A stretch of DNA of 64,000 nucleotides, from assembly GCA_031264295.1 (NCBI GenBank), contig JAISED010000057.1:37119-101118 (forward strand), given 5' to 3'. The DNA is from Eubacteriales Family XIII. Incertae Sedis bacterium (lineage in GTDB: Bacteria; Bacillota; Clostridia; Peptostreptococcales; Anaerovoracaceae). The position numbers and the translations under genes were made by a program. Below the pieces are notes generated by a model. It did no database searches. It had not been told where the DNA came from and was given only the letters and a program-made list of their open reading frames with translations. Below, in pieces: positions 1 through 10,918 of this stretch (the stretch's first letter is position 1; each line of letters opens with the position of its first letter).

Positions 1-1092
1 GGGGGAATAATGGCTACCGGTAATTATCCCGGAAAGGCCAGAAACGCCGAAGAGTTGAGGGCGGATATGACAAAGGCTTTCTCACTGCTTCCGGGGAAAC
101 AGCGTGCAAACCTTCACGCCATTTATTTAGAACCGGGCGACGTCATGGTGGGGCGCGACGCGATTGAAGCTAAACACTTCGAAGGGTGGATCCAATGGGC
201 GGGAGAGCAGAATGTAAAGCTGGATTTCAATACGTCCATGTTTTCGCATCCGTTGGCGGACGGATATACCTTGGCGAGTTATGATAAGGGGATACGTGAG
301 TTCTGGATTGAACACGGCAGACGATGCAGGCGTATAGGCGCAGAGATGGGCGCCAGGCAGAAGTCGCCTTGCATAATAAACCACTGGATGATAGACGGCT
401 GTAAAGAACCGCCTGTTGACAGGATGCGCAGACGGGAGCTGTTCGCTGAGGGTATGGACGGCATTATTGCGGAGAAACTGCCGCCGGAACAGTTGAGAGA
501 CAGCATAGAGAGCAAACTCTTCGGCATAGGGATGGAGAGCTTCACAGCGGGTTCGGCGGAATTCTGCTTCGGTTACGCCATGTCGCGGGGCGCTATGCTG
601 ACCTATGATATGGGGCATTTTCATCCGACGGAGAGTATAGCCGATAAGGTGTCGTCTTCACTCTTATTCATCGACAAGCTGCTCCTGCACACCAGCCGCG
701 GCGTTCGCTGGGACAGCGATCACGTGGTCGTAAGAAGCGACGACGTCGATCTGCTTATGCAGGAGGTGGTGAGGGCAAAGGCACTCGACAGGGTGTATAT
801 AGCCTTGGATTTCTTTGATGCGAGCATAAACCGCATAGCAGCATGGGTCATAGGCACGCGGGCGACGCAGAAATCATTGCTTTTTGCCTTGCTTGAACCT
901 ACGGATAAAATGCTTGCTGCGGAGGTGGCGGGCGATGCCACACTGAGATTGGCATTGACGGATGAGCTGAAATCACTCCCCTTTGGCGCGGTATGGAATC
1001 ACTACTGTGATACTGAAAACGTCCCTGCGGGGATGGACTGGCTCAGCGAAGTCAGGAGATATGAGAAGGAAGTGCTGAGCGGAAGGAAGTGA
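1..1092 (+). CDS. rhaA: L-rhamnose isomerase, 5'-truncated by window edge
   Basis: Interconverts L-rhamnose and L-rhamnulose, the first step of rhamnose breakdown in the cytoplasm. The reading frame is open from base 1, and the first residues (GGIMATGNYPGKA) match the interior of RhaA just before the conserved ATGNYPGKA segment. About 50 N-terminal residues therefore lie outside the window, and the ATG at base 10 is internal. The visible 363 residues carry RhaA-type segments such as CIINHWMIDG, YDMGHFHPTE (metal-binding region) and WDSDHVV. It is followed by an aldolase and rhamnulokinase on the same strand, which supports the assignment. Confidence 0.95.
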   Translation, partial: GGIMATGNYPGKARNAEELRADMTKAFSLLPGKQRANLHAIYLEPGDVMVGRDAIEAKHFEGWIQWAGEQNVKLDFNTSMFSHPLADGYTLASYDKGIREFWIEHGRRCRRIGAEMGARQKSPCIINHWMIDGCKEPPVDRMRRRELFAEGMDGIIAEKLPPEQLRDSIESKLFGIGMESFTAGSAEFCFGYAMSRGAMLTYDMGHFHPTESIADKVSSSLLFIDKLLLHTSRGVRWDSDHVVVRSDDVDLLMQEVVRAKALDRVYIALDFFDASINRIAAWVIGTRATQKSLLFALLEPTDKMLAAEVAGDATLRLALTDELKSLPFGAVWNHYCDTENVPAGMDWLSEVRRYEKEVLSGRK

Positions 1093-1120
1093 GGGCGGCG
1101 CAGATCGACAACGGAAAAGA

Positions 1121-1245
1121 GGCGGCCGTGATGACGCGGACGGGCGTCAGAAAATAGGCGGCCGTGATGGCGCGGACGGGCGTCGGAAAAGAGGCGGCCG
1201 TGATGACGCGGACGGGCGTCAGAAAATAGGCGGCCGTGATGGCGA
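1121..1245. repeat. 36-bp tandem repeat, about 3.4 copies
   Basis: Units start at 1121, 1157, 1193 and 1229, each beginning GGCGGCCGTGATG and separated by exactly 36 bp. The last is partial and a few bases differ between units. The repeat fills most of the spacer between rhaA and the aldolase. There are no spacers between units, so it is not a CRISPR array. Confidence 0.9.
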
Positions 1246-1279
1246 TGTAGGACTAGGCGGCGAGAAATGGAGAATACAT

Positions 1280-2458
1280 ATGCTTGAAAAATTGGTTGAA
1301 TTATCCAACAGATATGGAGCGAGACCTGAATACACGCTGGCAGGCGGAGGGAACTCATCATATAAAAATAACGGGGAAATGTATGTGAAAGCCTCGGGGA
1401 CGAGGCTGGCCACGATAGAGAGCGAGGGTTTTGTAGGTGTAGACAGACATAAACTCGCATATATCATGCAGAAAGAATACTCCGCGGACGAGAAGCAGAG
1501 AGAGGCGGAGGTGCTGGCGGATCTGATGGAGGCGCGATTGCCCGGCAGTGAGACGAAACGACCCAGCGTGGAAACATTATTGCATAATCTGTTTACTGAA
1601 GCTTATGTGCTGCATCTTCATCCGGCAGCGGTGAACGGTCTTAGCTGCGGGCGCGGCGGAGAAATGGCGGCGCGCGAAATTTTTGCGGATGAGTTTGTCT
1701 GGGTGGAATCCTACAAACCCGGCTATGCCTTGGCCAAGCTTTGTGAGAAAAAGATAAGCGATTATAGAAGCGTGCATGGGAAAAACCCGAATAAGATCAT
1801 CTTACAGAACCACGGGATCTTCGCCGCGGGCGATGAACCGGAAATAATAGATCGGATTATGGAAGACCTTATGCGTAAACTTCATACCGCCATGCCCCTT
1901 AAACCGAGGCATGAAGCTGTCTTTGCGGAAAGCCTGCAGCGGATACAGGAGTTTAAACGGATAATAAAGGAAACGACAGGCTGCGGAGCAGTAGTGCACC
2001 TTACGAATCCGGATATGATGGAGATGATAGAGGATGAAGGCTCATTTTTCCCGCTCTCAGCGCCGTTTACGCCGGATCACATTGTCTACTGTAAAGCGCG
2101 CTTTTTGAGAATAGACGCGGATGAACCGACTAAGCCGGGGGAGTTGGCGGAGCCGGGTGAATCGACTGAATCGGGCGAATTGATTAAGCAGGAAGAACTT
2201 ATACAGCGTAAATGCGCCGAATTCACTCGCGAGTTCGGTTATGCGCCTAAAGTTATATGCGTAAAGGGACTGGGAGCGTTCTTGACGGGAATAAATGAGA
2301 CTGACGCCGCGGATACGGCGGCGCTGTTCGCCGATGCGGTTGACATAGCGGTATATTCACGGAATTTCGGGGGAGCGCTGCACATGACGCCGGAGCTTGT
2401 GAAGTTTATATCCGGCTGGGAAGCTGAAGCTTATAGACGAAAAGTGGCTGACGGTTGA
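1280..2458 (+). CDS. Class II aldolase family protein, probable rhamnulose-1-phosphate aldolase
   Basis: 392 residues. The N-terminal ~215 residues form a class II aldolase/adducin fold, with LHLHPAAVNGLSC (zinc-ligand HxH) near residue 110 and LQNHGIFA (third His) near 175. The C-terminal ~180 residues resemble the second half of the aldolase part of bifunctional rhamnulose-phosphate aldolase/dehydrogenases, but no dehydrogenase domain is present. Between the halves lies a Glu/Pro/Gly-rich segment (near 285-305) that looks like expanded short repeats. Position between rhaA and rhaB implies cleavage of L-rhamnulose 1-phosphate to dihydroxyacetone phosphate and L-lactaldehyde; that substrate is inferred from context. 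Start supported by GGAG upstream of ATG 1280. Confidence 0.8.
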   Translation: MLEKLVELSNRYGARPEYTLAGGGNSSYKNNGEMYVKASGTRLATIESEGFVGVDRHKLAYIMQKEYSADEKQREAEVLADLMEARLPGSETKRPSVETLLHNLFTEAYVLHLHPAAVNGLSCGRGGEMAAREIFADEFVWVESYKPGYALAKLCEKKISDYRSVHGKNPNKIILQNHGIFAAGDEPEIIDRIMEDLMRKLHTAMPLKPRHEAVFAESLQRIQEFKRIIKETTGCGAVVHLTNPDMMEMIEDEGSFFPLSAPFTPDHIVYCKARFLRIDADEPTKPGELAEPGESTESGELIKQEELIQRKCAEFTREFGYAPKVICVKGLGAFLTGINETDAADTAALFADAVDIAVYSRNFGGALHMTPELVKFISGWEAEAYRRKVADG

Positions 2459-2575
2459 ATGTCGGCGATCTGAAACGTGATTTGCATGGCAGGTCGGCGG
2501 TTGATAGCGGATGGCGTTTGAAGGTGGCCGGTGGTTGATAGCGGATGGCGTTTGAAGGTGGCTGACGGTTGAGGA
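2443..2575. repeat. 34-bp tandem repeat at aldolase 3' end
   Basis: GGTTGATAGCGGATGGCG occurs at 2499 and 2533, and the following GGTTGA recurs at 2567, giving a 34-bp period. The last codons and stop of the aldolase (GTGGCTGACGGTTGA, 2443-2457) recur exactly near 2558-2572, just upstream of rhaB. The spacer therefore carries a copy of the preceding gene's tail. Confidence 0.8.
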
Positions 2576-2585
2576 GGGCGAAGAT

Positions 2586-5020
<2,435 letters not shown>

Positions 5021-5033
5021 TTATTTTTTCCGT

Positions 5034-5055
5034 GAGGCGTCTCAGAGGCGTCTCA
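5034..5055. repeat. 11-bp direct duplication upstream of nifH-like gene
   Basis: GAGGCGTCTCA is repeated twice without a gap in the MATE-nifH spacer. Together with its flanks it can also pair as a short hairpin (CGTGAG with CTCACG). Confidence 0.85.
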
Positions 5056-5073
5056 CGAAGTTAATGAAATATT

Positions 5074-6456
5074 CTAGCGGTTCGTGATAAGCCTGCCGCC
5101 TATGAGCTTTTCATGGACGAGGCGATATCTGACGAGAAGCGCTGCGCCGCGCACCGTATTCTCAGCGATCATACAAACCCATGCGCCGTAAACACCTGCT
5201 CCGAGGATGTAGATAGCGAACCACGCGCCTAAAACCCGGACAAACCATAGCGTGATGACGGCTATAATAAAAGGCGATTTGGTGTCGCCCGTTCCGTTGA
5301 AGATCCCCTCCATGATCACGGATATGGCAAAAATCGGTTCGTTGAACGCGACAATACGAAACAGAGTCGTGCCGATTTGAATCACATCCGGATCTGTAGA
5401 CAAGGTGGAGATGATCAGACGTGCCATAACGAACATCAGAATGGCCACAAGGGACATGAAGGCGCCGATCAGGATACAGGAAAGCCTTGTCAGTTGATCG
5501 AGCTTTTTTTGACTCCCCTCTCCTTTGCAGTTACCGGCCAGCGTAGTCGCAGCCGCTTGCATTCCCACGACGGCCATATAACATAAACCCTCAGCTGCAA
5601 AAGCGACAGTGTGAGCCGCCAGTGACAATGTGCCTAAGCCTACGACGAATGCGGTAAAGAATAAGCGGCCTATGCTGGTGACGCTCCTGCTTAACAGCAC
5701 GGGAATCGCAGTGAATACGATCCTTCTGATAATGAGCGGATCCGGCATAAACTTTTCGCGGCGGGGGCTGACTAAGGGATTTTTAAGCACTCCCACGATC
5801 ATCAACACCCCTCCCAGAACTGAGGCGGCGGCGGTTCCCCAGGCGGAACCCTGCACACCAAGTCCCGCGCCCCATACAGGGAAACGGAATCCGGCGACGA
5901 GGACGATCCGGCTGTCATAGATGAGAAAATAGTTCAGTATCACATTCGCGATGCTGATTATACCATTCACATACATCGGAGTACGCATATCCCCGACACC
6001 CTTGAGTACGGCGGCAAGCAGCATATTAAACGCTGTAAATACAGCCGACAGGTAGACGATGCGGAAATAAGCGACGGCAGGCGCGTGAATACTCTCCTCC
6101 GCGCCCAGCAGACCGGGCAGCGCCGGCGCCAGGATCAAGGCGACGATCATGAGAACTCCGCCGGTGATTACGGCCAGAAAAAACGCTTGAACAGACCCGC
6201 GCTTAACCATATCGTATTTTCGCATTCCCATAGCTATAGATATATAGGATACTATGCCTATGCCCACCGCCATGAGAACGCCTTTAAGTAAGAAATTCAC
6301 CTCCTGGGTGAGCCCGATGGCCGCCGACGCGTCTTTGCCTAGTTGACCGACCATGATGAAATCCACATAAGAAAGTCCCGCTTGCAGCATAAATTCTATA
6401 CTGGCCGGTATAGTCAATATTATGATTTTATATAAAAGCTCTTTTCTTTCATCCAT
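5074..6456 (-). CDS. MATE family efflux transporter
   Basis: 460-residue integral membrane protein with about twelve hydrophobic segments. The MATE N-terminal pattern (ASIEFMLQAGLSYVDFIMVGQLG) and the second-half repeat (AIPVLLSRSVTSIGRLFFTAFVVG) are both visible, giving the usual two-fold topology. MATE proteins export organic cations, drugs or metabolites using sodium or protons. It begins 10 bp after the ABC ATPase and precedes the nifH-like gene, so it is part of the nitrogenase-like operon. Export of the pathway's product or of a toxic side product is a plausible role but not shown by sequence. Confidence 0.9.
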   Translation of the reverse strand: MDERKELLYKIIILTIPASIEFMLQAGLSYVDFIMVGQLGKDASAAIGLTQEVNFLLKGVLMAVGIGIVSYISIAMGMRKYDMVKRGSVQAFFLAVITGGVLMIVALILAPALPGLLGAEESIHAPAVAYFRIVYLSAVFTAFNMLLAAVLKGVGDMRTPMYVNGIISIANVILNYFLIYDSRIVLVAGFRFPVWGAGLGVQGSAWGTAAASVLGGVLMIVGVLKNPLVSPRREKFMPDPLIIRRIVFTAIPVLLSRSVTSIGRLFFTAFVVGLGTLSLAAHTVAFAAEGLCYMAVVGMQAAATTLAGNCKGEGSQKKLDQLTRLSCILIGAFMSLVAILMFVMARLIISTLSTDPDVIQIGTTLFRIVAFNEPIFAISVIMEGIFNGTGDTKSPFIIAVITLWFVRVLGAWFAIYILGAGVYGAWVCMIAENTVRGAALLVRYRLVHEKLIGGRLITNR

Positions 6457-6466
6457 GTCCGGGCGC

Positions 6467-7216
6467 CTATATGCTGTACTCGGGCGGGAGGATGCGGCTT
6501 AAAAATTTCTTTGTCCGCTCCTCCTTGGGGTTTGAGAAGATCTCATTCGCTGTACCTTCTTCAACCACATATCCGTCTTCCATGAATACCACATGATCCG
6601 CCACGTCCTTGGCAAATTGCAACTCATGTGTTACGACAACCATAGTGATGCCTGTGTCCGCTACTTGCTTGATAACTTCCAGCGTTTCGCAGACGAGTTC
6701 CGGATCCAGGGCGGAAGTGGGTTCGTCAAAGAGGATCACATCCGGGTTTAAAGCGACCGCGCGGGCTATGCTCACCCGTTGCTGCTGTCCGCCGGAGAGT
6801 TGAGAGGGATAGCAGTCATATTTATCCTGAAGCTGAACCCAGTCCAGGGTATCCTTTGCCTGCTTAATCGCTTTTGCCTTGGGTATTTTCCGTGCGGATA
6901 CAAGACCCAGAAGCACATTGCCCAAGGCTGTTTTGTTACGGAAAAGTCCGTAGTTTTGAAACACAAAGGCGGTTTTTATACGGGCAGCGTGTACCTCAGA
7001 CCGTGTGGCGCTGTGCAGATTCACGCTTTGATCCGCCAGGGTCATCTTTCCCTCGTCCGCCCGTTCCAGAAAATTGATGCAGCGCAGCAAGGTGGTTTTA
7101 CCGGAACCGGAAGGACCCAGGATAACCACTACATCGCCCTTATTGACGCTCAAAGAGACGTCTTTGAGCACTTCCAGCTTACCGAATGACTTTTTCACAT
7201 GTTCGAGTTCCAGCAT
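6467..7216 (-). CDS. Amino-acid-type ABC transporter ATPase
   Basis: 249 residues with the chosen start ATG 7216, which has a GAGGAAGAGG ribosome site and gives the normal family N-terminus [12 protein letters not shown]. Walker A GPSGSGKT, the Q-loop, signature LSGGQQQR, Walker [15 protein letters not shown] and the H-loop His (VVTHE) are all present. This is the GlnQ/ArtP class that energises uptake of polar amino acids and related small molecules. It overlaps the end of the preceding permease by 38 nt, indicating tight coupling. It belongs to the nitrogenase-like operon. Confidence 0.93.
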   Translation of the reverse strand: MLELEHVKKSFGKLEVLKDVSLSVNKGDVVVILGPSGSGKTTLLRCINFLERADEGKMTLADQSVNLHSATRSEVHAARIKTAFVFQNYGLFRNKTALGNVLLGLVSARKIPKAKAIKQAKDTLDWVQLQDKYDCYPSQLSGGQQQRVSIARAVALNPDVILFDEPTSALDPELVCETLEVIKQVADTGITMVVVTHELQFAKDVADHVVFMEDGYVVEEGTANEIFSNPKEERTKKFLSRILPPEYSI

Positions 7217-7982
7217 ATCCTCTTCCTCCCGGTCTAATATTTCTTGTATCTTTTGCGTTGAAAGATGTATTATCATCGATTTTTTCCATGCGGACGGCGT
7301 GAGATACCCTATTGATGATGAAGTTTAGCACGATGGATATTCCCCAGAATATGATTGCCGCCGCGATATATCCCTCTAAGTAGCGATAGTATTTCGCGCA
7401 GGGGAGCAGCGCGCCGTACATCACATCTACGATCCCTATGGTGTAGACCAGAGCTGTGGCCTTACAGCCGCTGAGCAGAAGATTCATCAGAAGAGGCATG
7501 GCTGTGGGGATCACCTGGGGTATGATCACCGTGCGCAGCAGCTGCGGCGTGGTCAGGCCTATGGAAAGACCGGCTTCAAACTGGATCTTCTCTATGGAGA
7601 GCAATGCCCCTAAAAATGCGGCCGAACTCGCCGGTAAAAATGAGAGCGATAACACAAGCACGCCTAAAAACAGGATGTTTATATCCGCAGGGGTGATGTT
7701 CCAGCGGAAATACTCGATGATCTTCACAATATTACTGGAGTAGATGAGGCTGACGATCAGGAGGGTCAGCACCATGGGCGTGCCCCGAAATACGGTAAGG
7801 AATATCTTGCAGAATTGGCTGAGCGCCGGAATCTTATAGTAGATAGCCAAGGCGCAGAAAAGCCCCAGAAACAAGGTGATGATCAGAGAGTATAGGGTCA
7901 GCTGTATAGTCTGGGGAAGGTAGTATAACCCGGACGCTAGGCATTCACGCAACAAAGCGGTATCAAGAGTGTATTCTGCCAT
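7179..7982 (-). CDS. Amino-acid-type ABC transporter permease (second)
   Basis: 267 residues from ATG 7982, where an AAAGGTGA site lies at a suitable distance; the ATG at 7991 is too close to it. It has five hydrophobic segments and a HisMQ-type EAA loop ([22 protein letters not shown]). The start overlaps the end of the first permease by 20 nt. The C-terminal ~35 residues are polar and overlap the ATPase start. With the neighbouring permease it should form a heterodimeric channel of a polar amino-acid-type importer. Confidence 0.88.
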   Translation of the reverse strand: MAEYTLDTALLRECLASGLYYLPQTIQLTLYSLIITLFLGLFCALAIYYKIPALSQFCKIFLTVFRGTPMVLTLLIVSLIYSSNIVKIIEYFRWNITPADINILFLGVLVLSLSFLPASSAAFLGALLSIEKIQFEAGLSIGLTTPQLLRTVIIPQVIPTAMPLLMNLLLSGCKATALVYTIGIVDVMYGALLPCAKYYRYLEGYIAAAIIFWGISIVLNFIINRVSHAVRMEKIDDNTSFNAKDTRNIRPGGRGYAGTRTCEKVIR

Positions 7983-8664
7983 AGACGACATCACCTTTCT
8001 TTTGGATTTTCCCGAAGGCGAACTCCAGGAGTACACTGATAATAATGAAGATCACTGCCGCAGCTACATAGGGATCAAAGATGTGGGCGGTATTGGTTCC
8101 GATCATTCTGGCTCTGCCGATGATGTCCACAGCGCCCAAGAGAAAAGCGAGCGACGTGCCCTGAAACAGCGACACCAAATCAACAGTGAAATTCGGCAGA
8201 CCCGCCCTGACCGCTTGCGGCAGTATGATGTGTACAAAGGTCTGGAGACCGGTCAGTCCGACGGAATATCCCGCCTCTGTCTGAGATACCGGCACAGCAA
8301 GAATCGCGCCGCGAATGATCTCGCCTATAAAAGCGATTTCGTTCAATACAAAGGCCGTAATGATAAAAAACAACTTGTCCCAACTGTTTATGTTCAAACC
8401 AAAGAGGTTCATACTGAGCATGGGCAGGCCGTAATAGACCACATACAGCTGAATGATGATCGGCGTTCCGCGCATAAACGAAATATACACAGAGGCGATC
8501 TGGTATAGCACAGGCAGACGAAAGAGGCGGATCATCGCGAGTCCGAAGCCGAAGATAAGACCTAAACAAGTAGCGACAATGACGATTTCAAATGTCACGT
8601 TTAAGGACTGCAGAAGTTTTGGGAAAGCGTCTATTGTCCGCTCCAAGGAAAAGAATTCTCCCAT
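7963..8664 (-). CDS. Amino-acid-type ABC transporter permease (first)
   Basis: 233 residues with a typical HisM/GlnP layout: an N-terminal helix after LLQSLNVTFEIVIVA, the conserved FMRGTPIIIQLYVVYYGLP segment, and the EAA cytoplasmic loop (SQTEAGYSVGLTGLQTFVHI, near 130-150). AAAGGAG precedes ATG 8664. It sits between the binding-protein gene and the second permease. The substrate cannot be read from the permease; the family handles polar amino acids, opines and small sulphur or nitrogen compounds. Confidence 0.92.
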   Translation of the reverse strand: MGEFFSLERTIDAFPKLLQSLNVTFEIVIVATCLGLIFGFGLAMIRLFRLPVLYQIASVYISFMRGTPIIIQLYVVYYGLPMLSMNLFGLNINSWDKLFFIITAFVLNEIAFIGEIIRGAILAVPVSQTEAGYSVGLTGLQTFVHIILPQAVRAGLPNFTVDLVSLFQGTSLAFLLGAVDIIGRARMIGTNTAHIFDPYVAAAVIFIIISVLLEFAFGKIQKKGDVVYGRIHS

Positions 8665-8680
8665 GGCTTAATCTCCTTTG

Positions 8681-9535
8681 TCAATGAACAGTATAGTCTT
8701 TTCCGTAGAATTCTATGGATAATTCCGCGAGCTTGCCGTTGTCGCTGAGTTCTTGAAGGGCGTCGTCAAAATCCTGTTGCAGTTGTACTTGGTTCTTCTC
8801 AAACAGTATGTAGGAATTGGAGTCATAGATCTTCGCCTGCTCATGAAACACCCAATTGTCGACATTGAAATCTTCAGTCCATCGCACGAAGTTCTGCTCA
8901 TTGGCGATAATGAAATCTACAACCCTGTTGTTCAGGAAGTTGACATAGTCTTCGGAAGTGCCGCCGCTGATGACTTTCTTTATCTCCTTGTCGGGGTTTT
9001 CTTCGTTCCAGGAGTTGATAATCGCCTCGACGGAGCCGCCCTGAGATGCCAGAGTGGATTTTCCCGCCAGATCCGCAAGCCCGGTGATGTTTTCATACTG
9101 GGGATCGTCAAGCGTGATGATAAAGGTGTTATAACCGATGAGCGGCACTTCACCGAATAAGTAAGTGTTCGCCCGTTCCGCGTTCCATTCAAACTCTTGA
9201 GAACCGGCCAGAACCCTGCTTGTAGCGAGACTATTCAGTATTTCCGAGAACTCCATAGTCTGGAGATCCAGTTCATATTGGGGCAAAAGCTCGTCAATGG
9301 CTTTTAAAACTTCCACATCATAGCCGGTTAGCTTCCCGTCTTCATCAATATATGCGTCCGGCTTGGCGGTGCTGCAGACGCCCACGGGGATCACTGCGGG
9401 ATCCGAGCCGCTTGGGTCGCCGGAGCTTTCGCTCGAAGATGAGTTTGCGTTACCTCCGCAGGAACTCAGCAGTACGGCCATAAATATGGTCACAAAAATA
9501 ATGACGGTCGGTTTGCGTAAAATAATACTTTTCAT
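8681..9535 (-). CDS. ABC transporter substrate-binding lipoprotein (SBP family 3)
   Basis: 284 residues. A signal peptide ends in the lipobox LLSSC, with Cys26 as the lipidation site, followed by a Ser/Gly-rich linker. The mature part is a periplasmic-binding-protein type 2 fold with the family 3 motif DGKLTGYDVEVLKAI near residue 70. The usual 'GMTITPER' ligand segment is altered to AGSQEFEWNAER, so the ligand may differ from common amino acids; this is inference. GGAAGGAG precedes ATG. It lies directly downstream of the K1 gene in the same operon, so the reductase and the importer are probably made together. Confidence 0.92.
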   Translation of the reverse strand: MKSIILRKPTVIIFVTIFMAVLLSSCGGNANSSSSESSGDPSGSDPAVIPVGVCSTAKPDAYIDEDGKLTGYDVEVLKAIDELLPQYELDLQTMEFSEILNSLATSRVLAGSQEFEWNAERANTYLFGEVPLIGYNTFIITLDDPQYENITGLADLAGKSTLASQGGSVEAIINSWNEENPDKEIKKVISGGTSEDYVNFLNNRVVDFIIANEQNFVRWTEDFNVDNWVFHEQAKIYDSNSYILFEKNQVQLQQDFDDALQELSDNGKLAELSIEFYGKDYTVH

Positions 9536-9607
9536 TATGTTCTCCTTCCTTTACTACTATAATTGATATTAATGCATAAGCTTTTTCGCGCTAATATCAA
9601 TGCAATA

Positions 9608-10918
9608 TCACTGCACAGCGTTTTTCTGCAGTCCCACGCTGTAAAAATCTCCGACGAATTGAAGCCCTCCGTCATAGCCCACATAGCTGCTGTTGATGAT
9701 CAGTTTATCGTCGATGGGAAATGATATGGGGAGGAAATGACCGCCAACCTTTTCAGCCAGGATGCTCTCCCAACTGCTGCCGAAGATCAGGGGCGAGCCG
9801 CCGAAGTCCTCGCCTTCAATGTCGTCATGTATAGTGTAGCCGTCTGTGCTGAATCTTACATCCGCCGTTACACCATAGTTCAGTTCATTGGCGGCGGCCG
9901 CAACGCCCTCCCTATACTTTTTCGGCGTATCGTCGCTGATGTAGACCTTGGTAGGGAACATGCCCATGTCATTTACCAAAAATCGTGTGACTGCTACGGA
10001 ATACTGGGCGTCCGATACAATGGCAAAGCGTTTGGACATGATGCGCAGCTCCAAGAATACAGGGGCGAAGCGGTCGATATAGTAATAATACTCGTCTTCC
10101 TGCGTCTTTGTGATCTTTTCAACAAAGGCGGGATCCAGTGAAGCGAAGTCCGCCGCCGTTTTTAGAAATTTGCTTGATTCATACGCTCCCAGCGGGAGAT
10201 TATTGTAGTGAAGCAATGGGACGCCGAAGCGATCCTCCAAGAATTTTGCGCTCTCATACCCTGCCCAAGGGGAAACCAGGATTGTGAACTCCGCCTCGCC
10301 CATGCGCCGGATATTTTCCACCCCGCGTCCGTGGCCGAAGATAGTATTGGGTGTAAGCCCCAGCAGAGAGACAAGCTTTTCCAAGGCGCGCAGATTCCCT
10401 TCCCAGAAATGATCTTGATACGGCGGACCTGACAGAATGTTCACAAGTCCCTTTGTCTTTACAGTGCAGGGGCGCACAAGCTTCTCGAAAATACTTTTAA
10501 GCACCCAGTCGTGACTCACATAGTTGTTGGCCTTAAAGCCCGGGGTCTTGACGGCTACGACCGGTTTTTCGCCGTCTTCATAACGGGAGATTACTTCTTC
10601 CACATCGTCGCCGATGATCTCAGCCGCACAACCGCTGAGTACTACGTATAGATCGCCGTCCATGATTTTCAAGGAGTTTTCAATGAGGGTGTTCAACTTT
10701 TCATTCCCGCCGAACACGATCTCCTTTTCTGTGATGTCTGTGCAAGGATAGAGTTGCGCGGAGATGTAACCGGAATTCCCGAAGGTGTCGTCCAGCTTAC
10801 CCGCGCAGCCCATGCCCGAATGCAGAATGGGAACTGCCCTGCTGATCGCGTGTACGGTTTGCATTGCCGCCAGTGCGCATTTATATCGTTGCTGCCCTAA
10901 TGCCTGAGCCATCGTCAA
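9608..10918 (-). CDS. Nitrogenase component 1-like protein, NifK/NifN-type (K1)
   Basis: 436 residues. Cys14, Cys38 (LHSGMGC) and Cys97 (VLSGCAAEIIGDD) match the P-cluster ligands beta-Cys70, 95 and 153 of NifK in order and spacing, and EIVFGG matches the conserved EKDIVFGG-type segment. The long NifK N-terminal extension is absent, as in NifN and other nitrogenase-like beta chains. The start overlaps the D1 stop by 4 nt (ATGA), the usual sign of an obligate D-K pair. It should form an alpha2beta2 complex with D1 that takes electrons from the NifH-like protein. Its reaction, or a scaffold role, is unknown. Confidence 0.88.
   Translation of the reverse strand: MTMAQALGQQRYKCALAAMQTVHAISRAVPILHSGMGCAGKLDDTFGNSGYISAQLYPCTDITEKEIVFGGNEKLNTLIENSLKIMDGDLYVVLSGCAAEIIGDDVEEVISRYEDGEKPVVAVKTPGFKANNYVSHDWVLKSIFEKLVRPCTVKTKGLVNILSGPPYQDHFWEGNLRALEKLVSLLGLTPNTIFGHGRGVENIRRMGEAEFTILVSPWAGYESAKFLEDRFGVPLLHYNNLPLGAYESSKFLKTAADFASLDPAFVEKITKTQEDEYYYYIDRFAPVFLELRIMSKRFAIVSDAQYSVAVTRFLVNDMGMFPTKVYISDDTPKKYREGVAAAANELNYGVTADVRFSTDGYTIHDDIEGEDFGGSPLIFGSSWESILAEKVGGHFLPISFPIDDKLIINSSYVGYDGGLQFVGDFYSVGLQKNAVQ

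Noticed and set aside
1121..1245. CRISPR array (36-bp repeats)
   Set aside because: The units are contiguous with no spacers, the copies diverge, and no cas gene is in the window.
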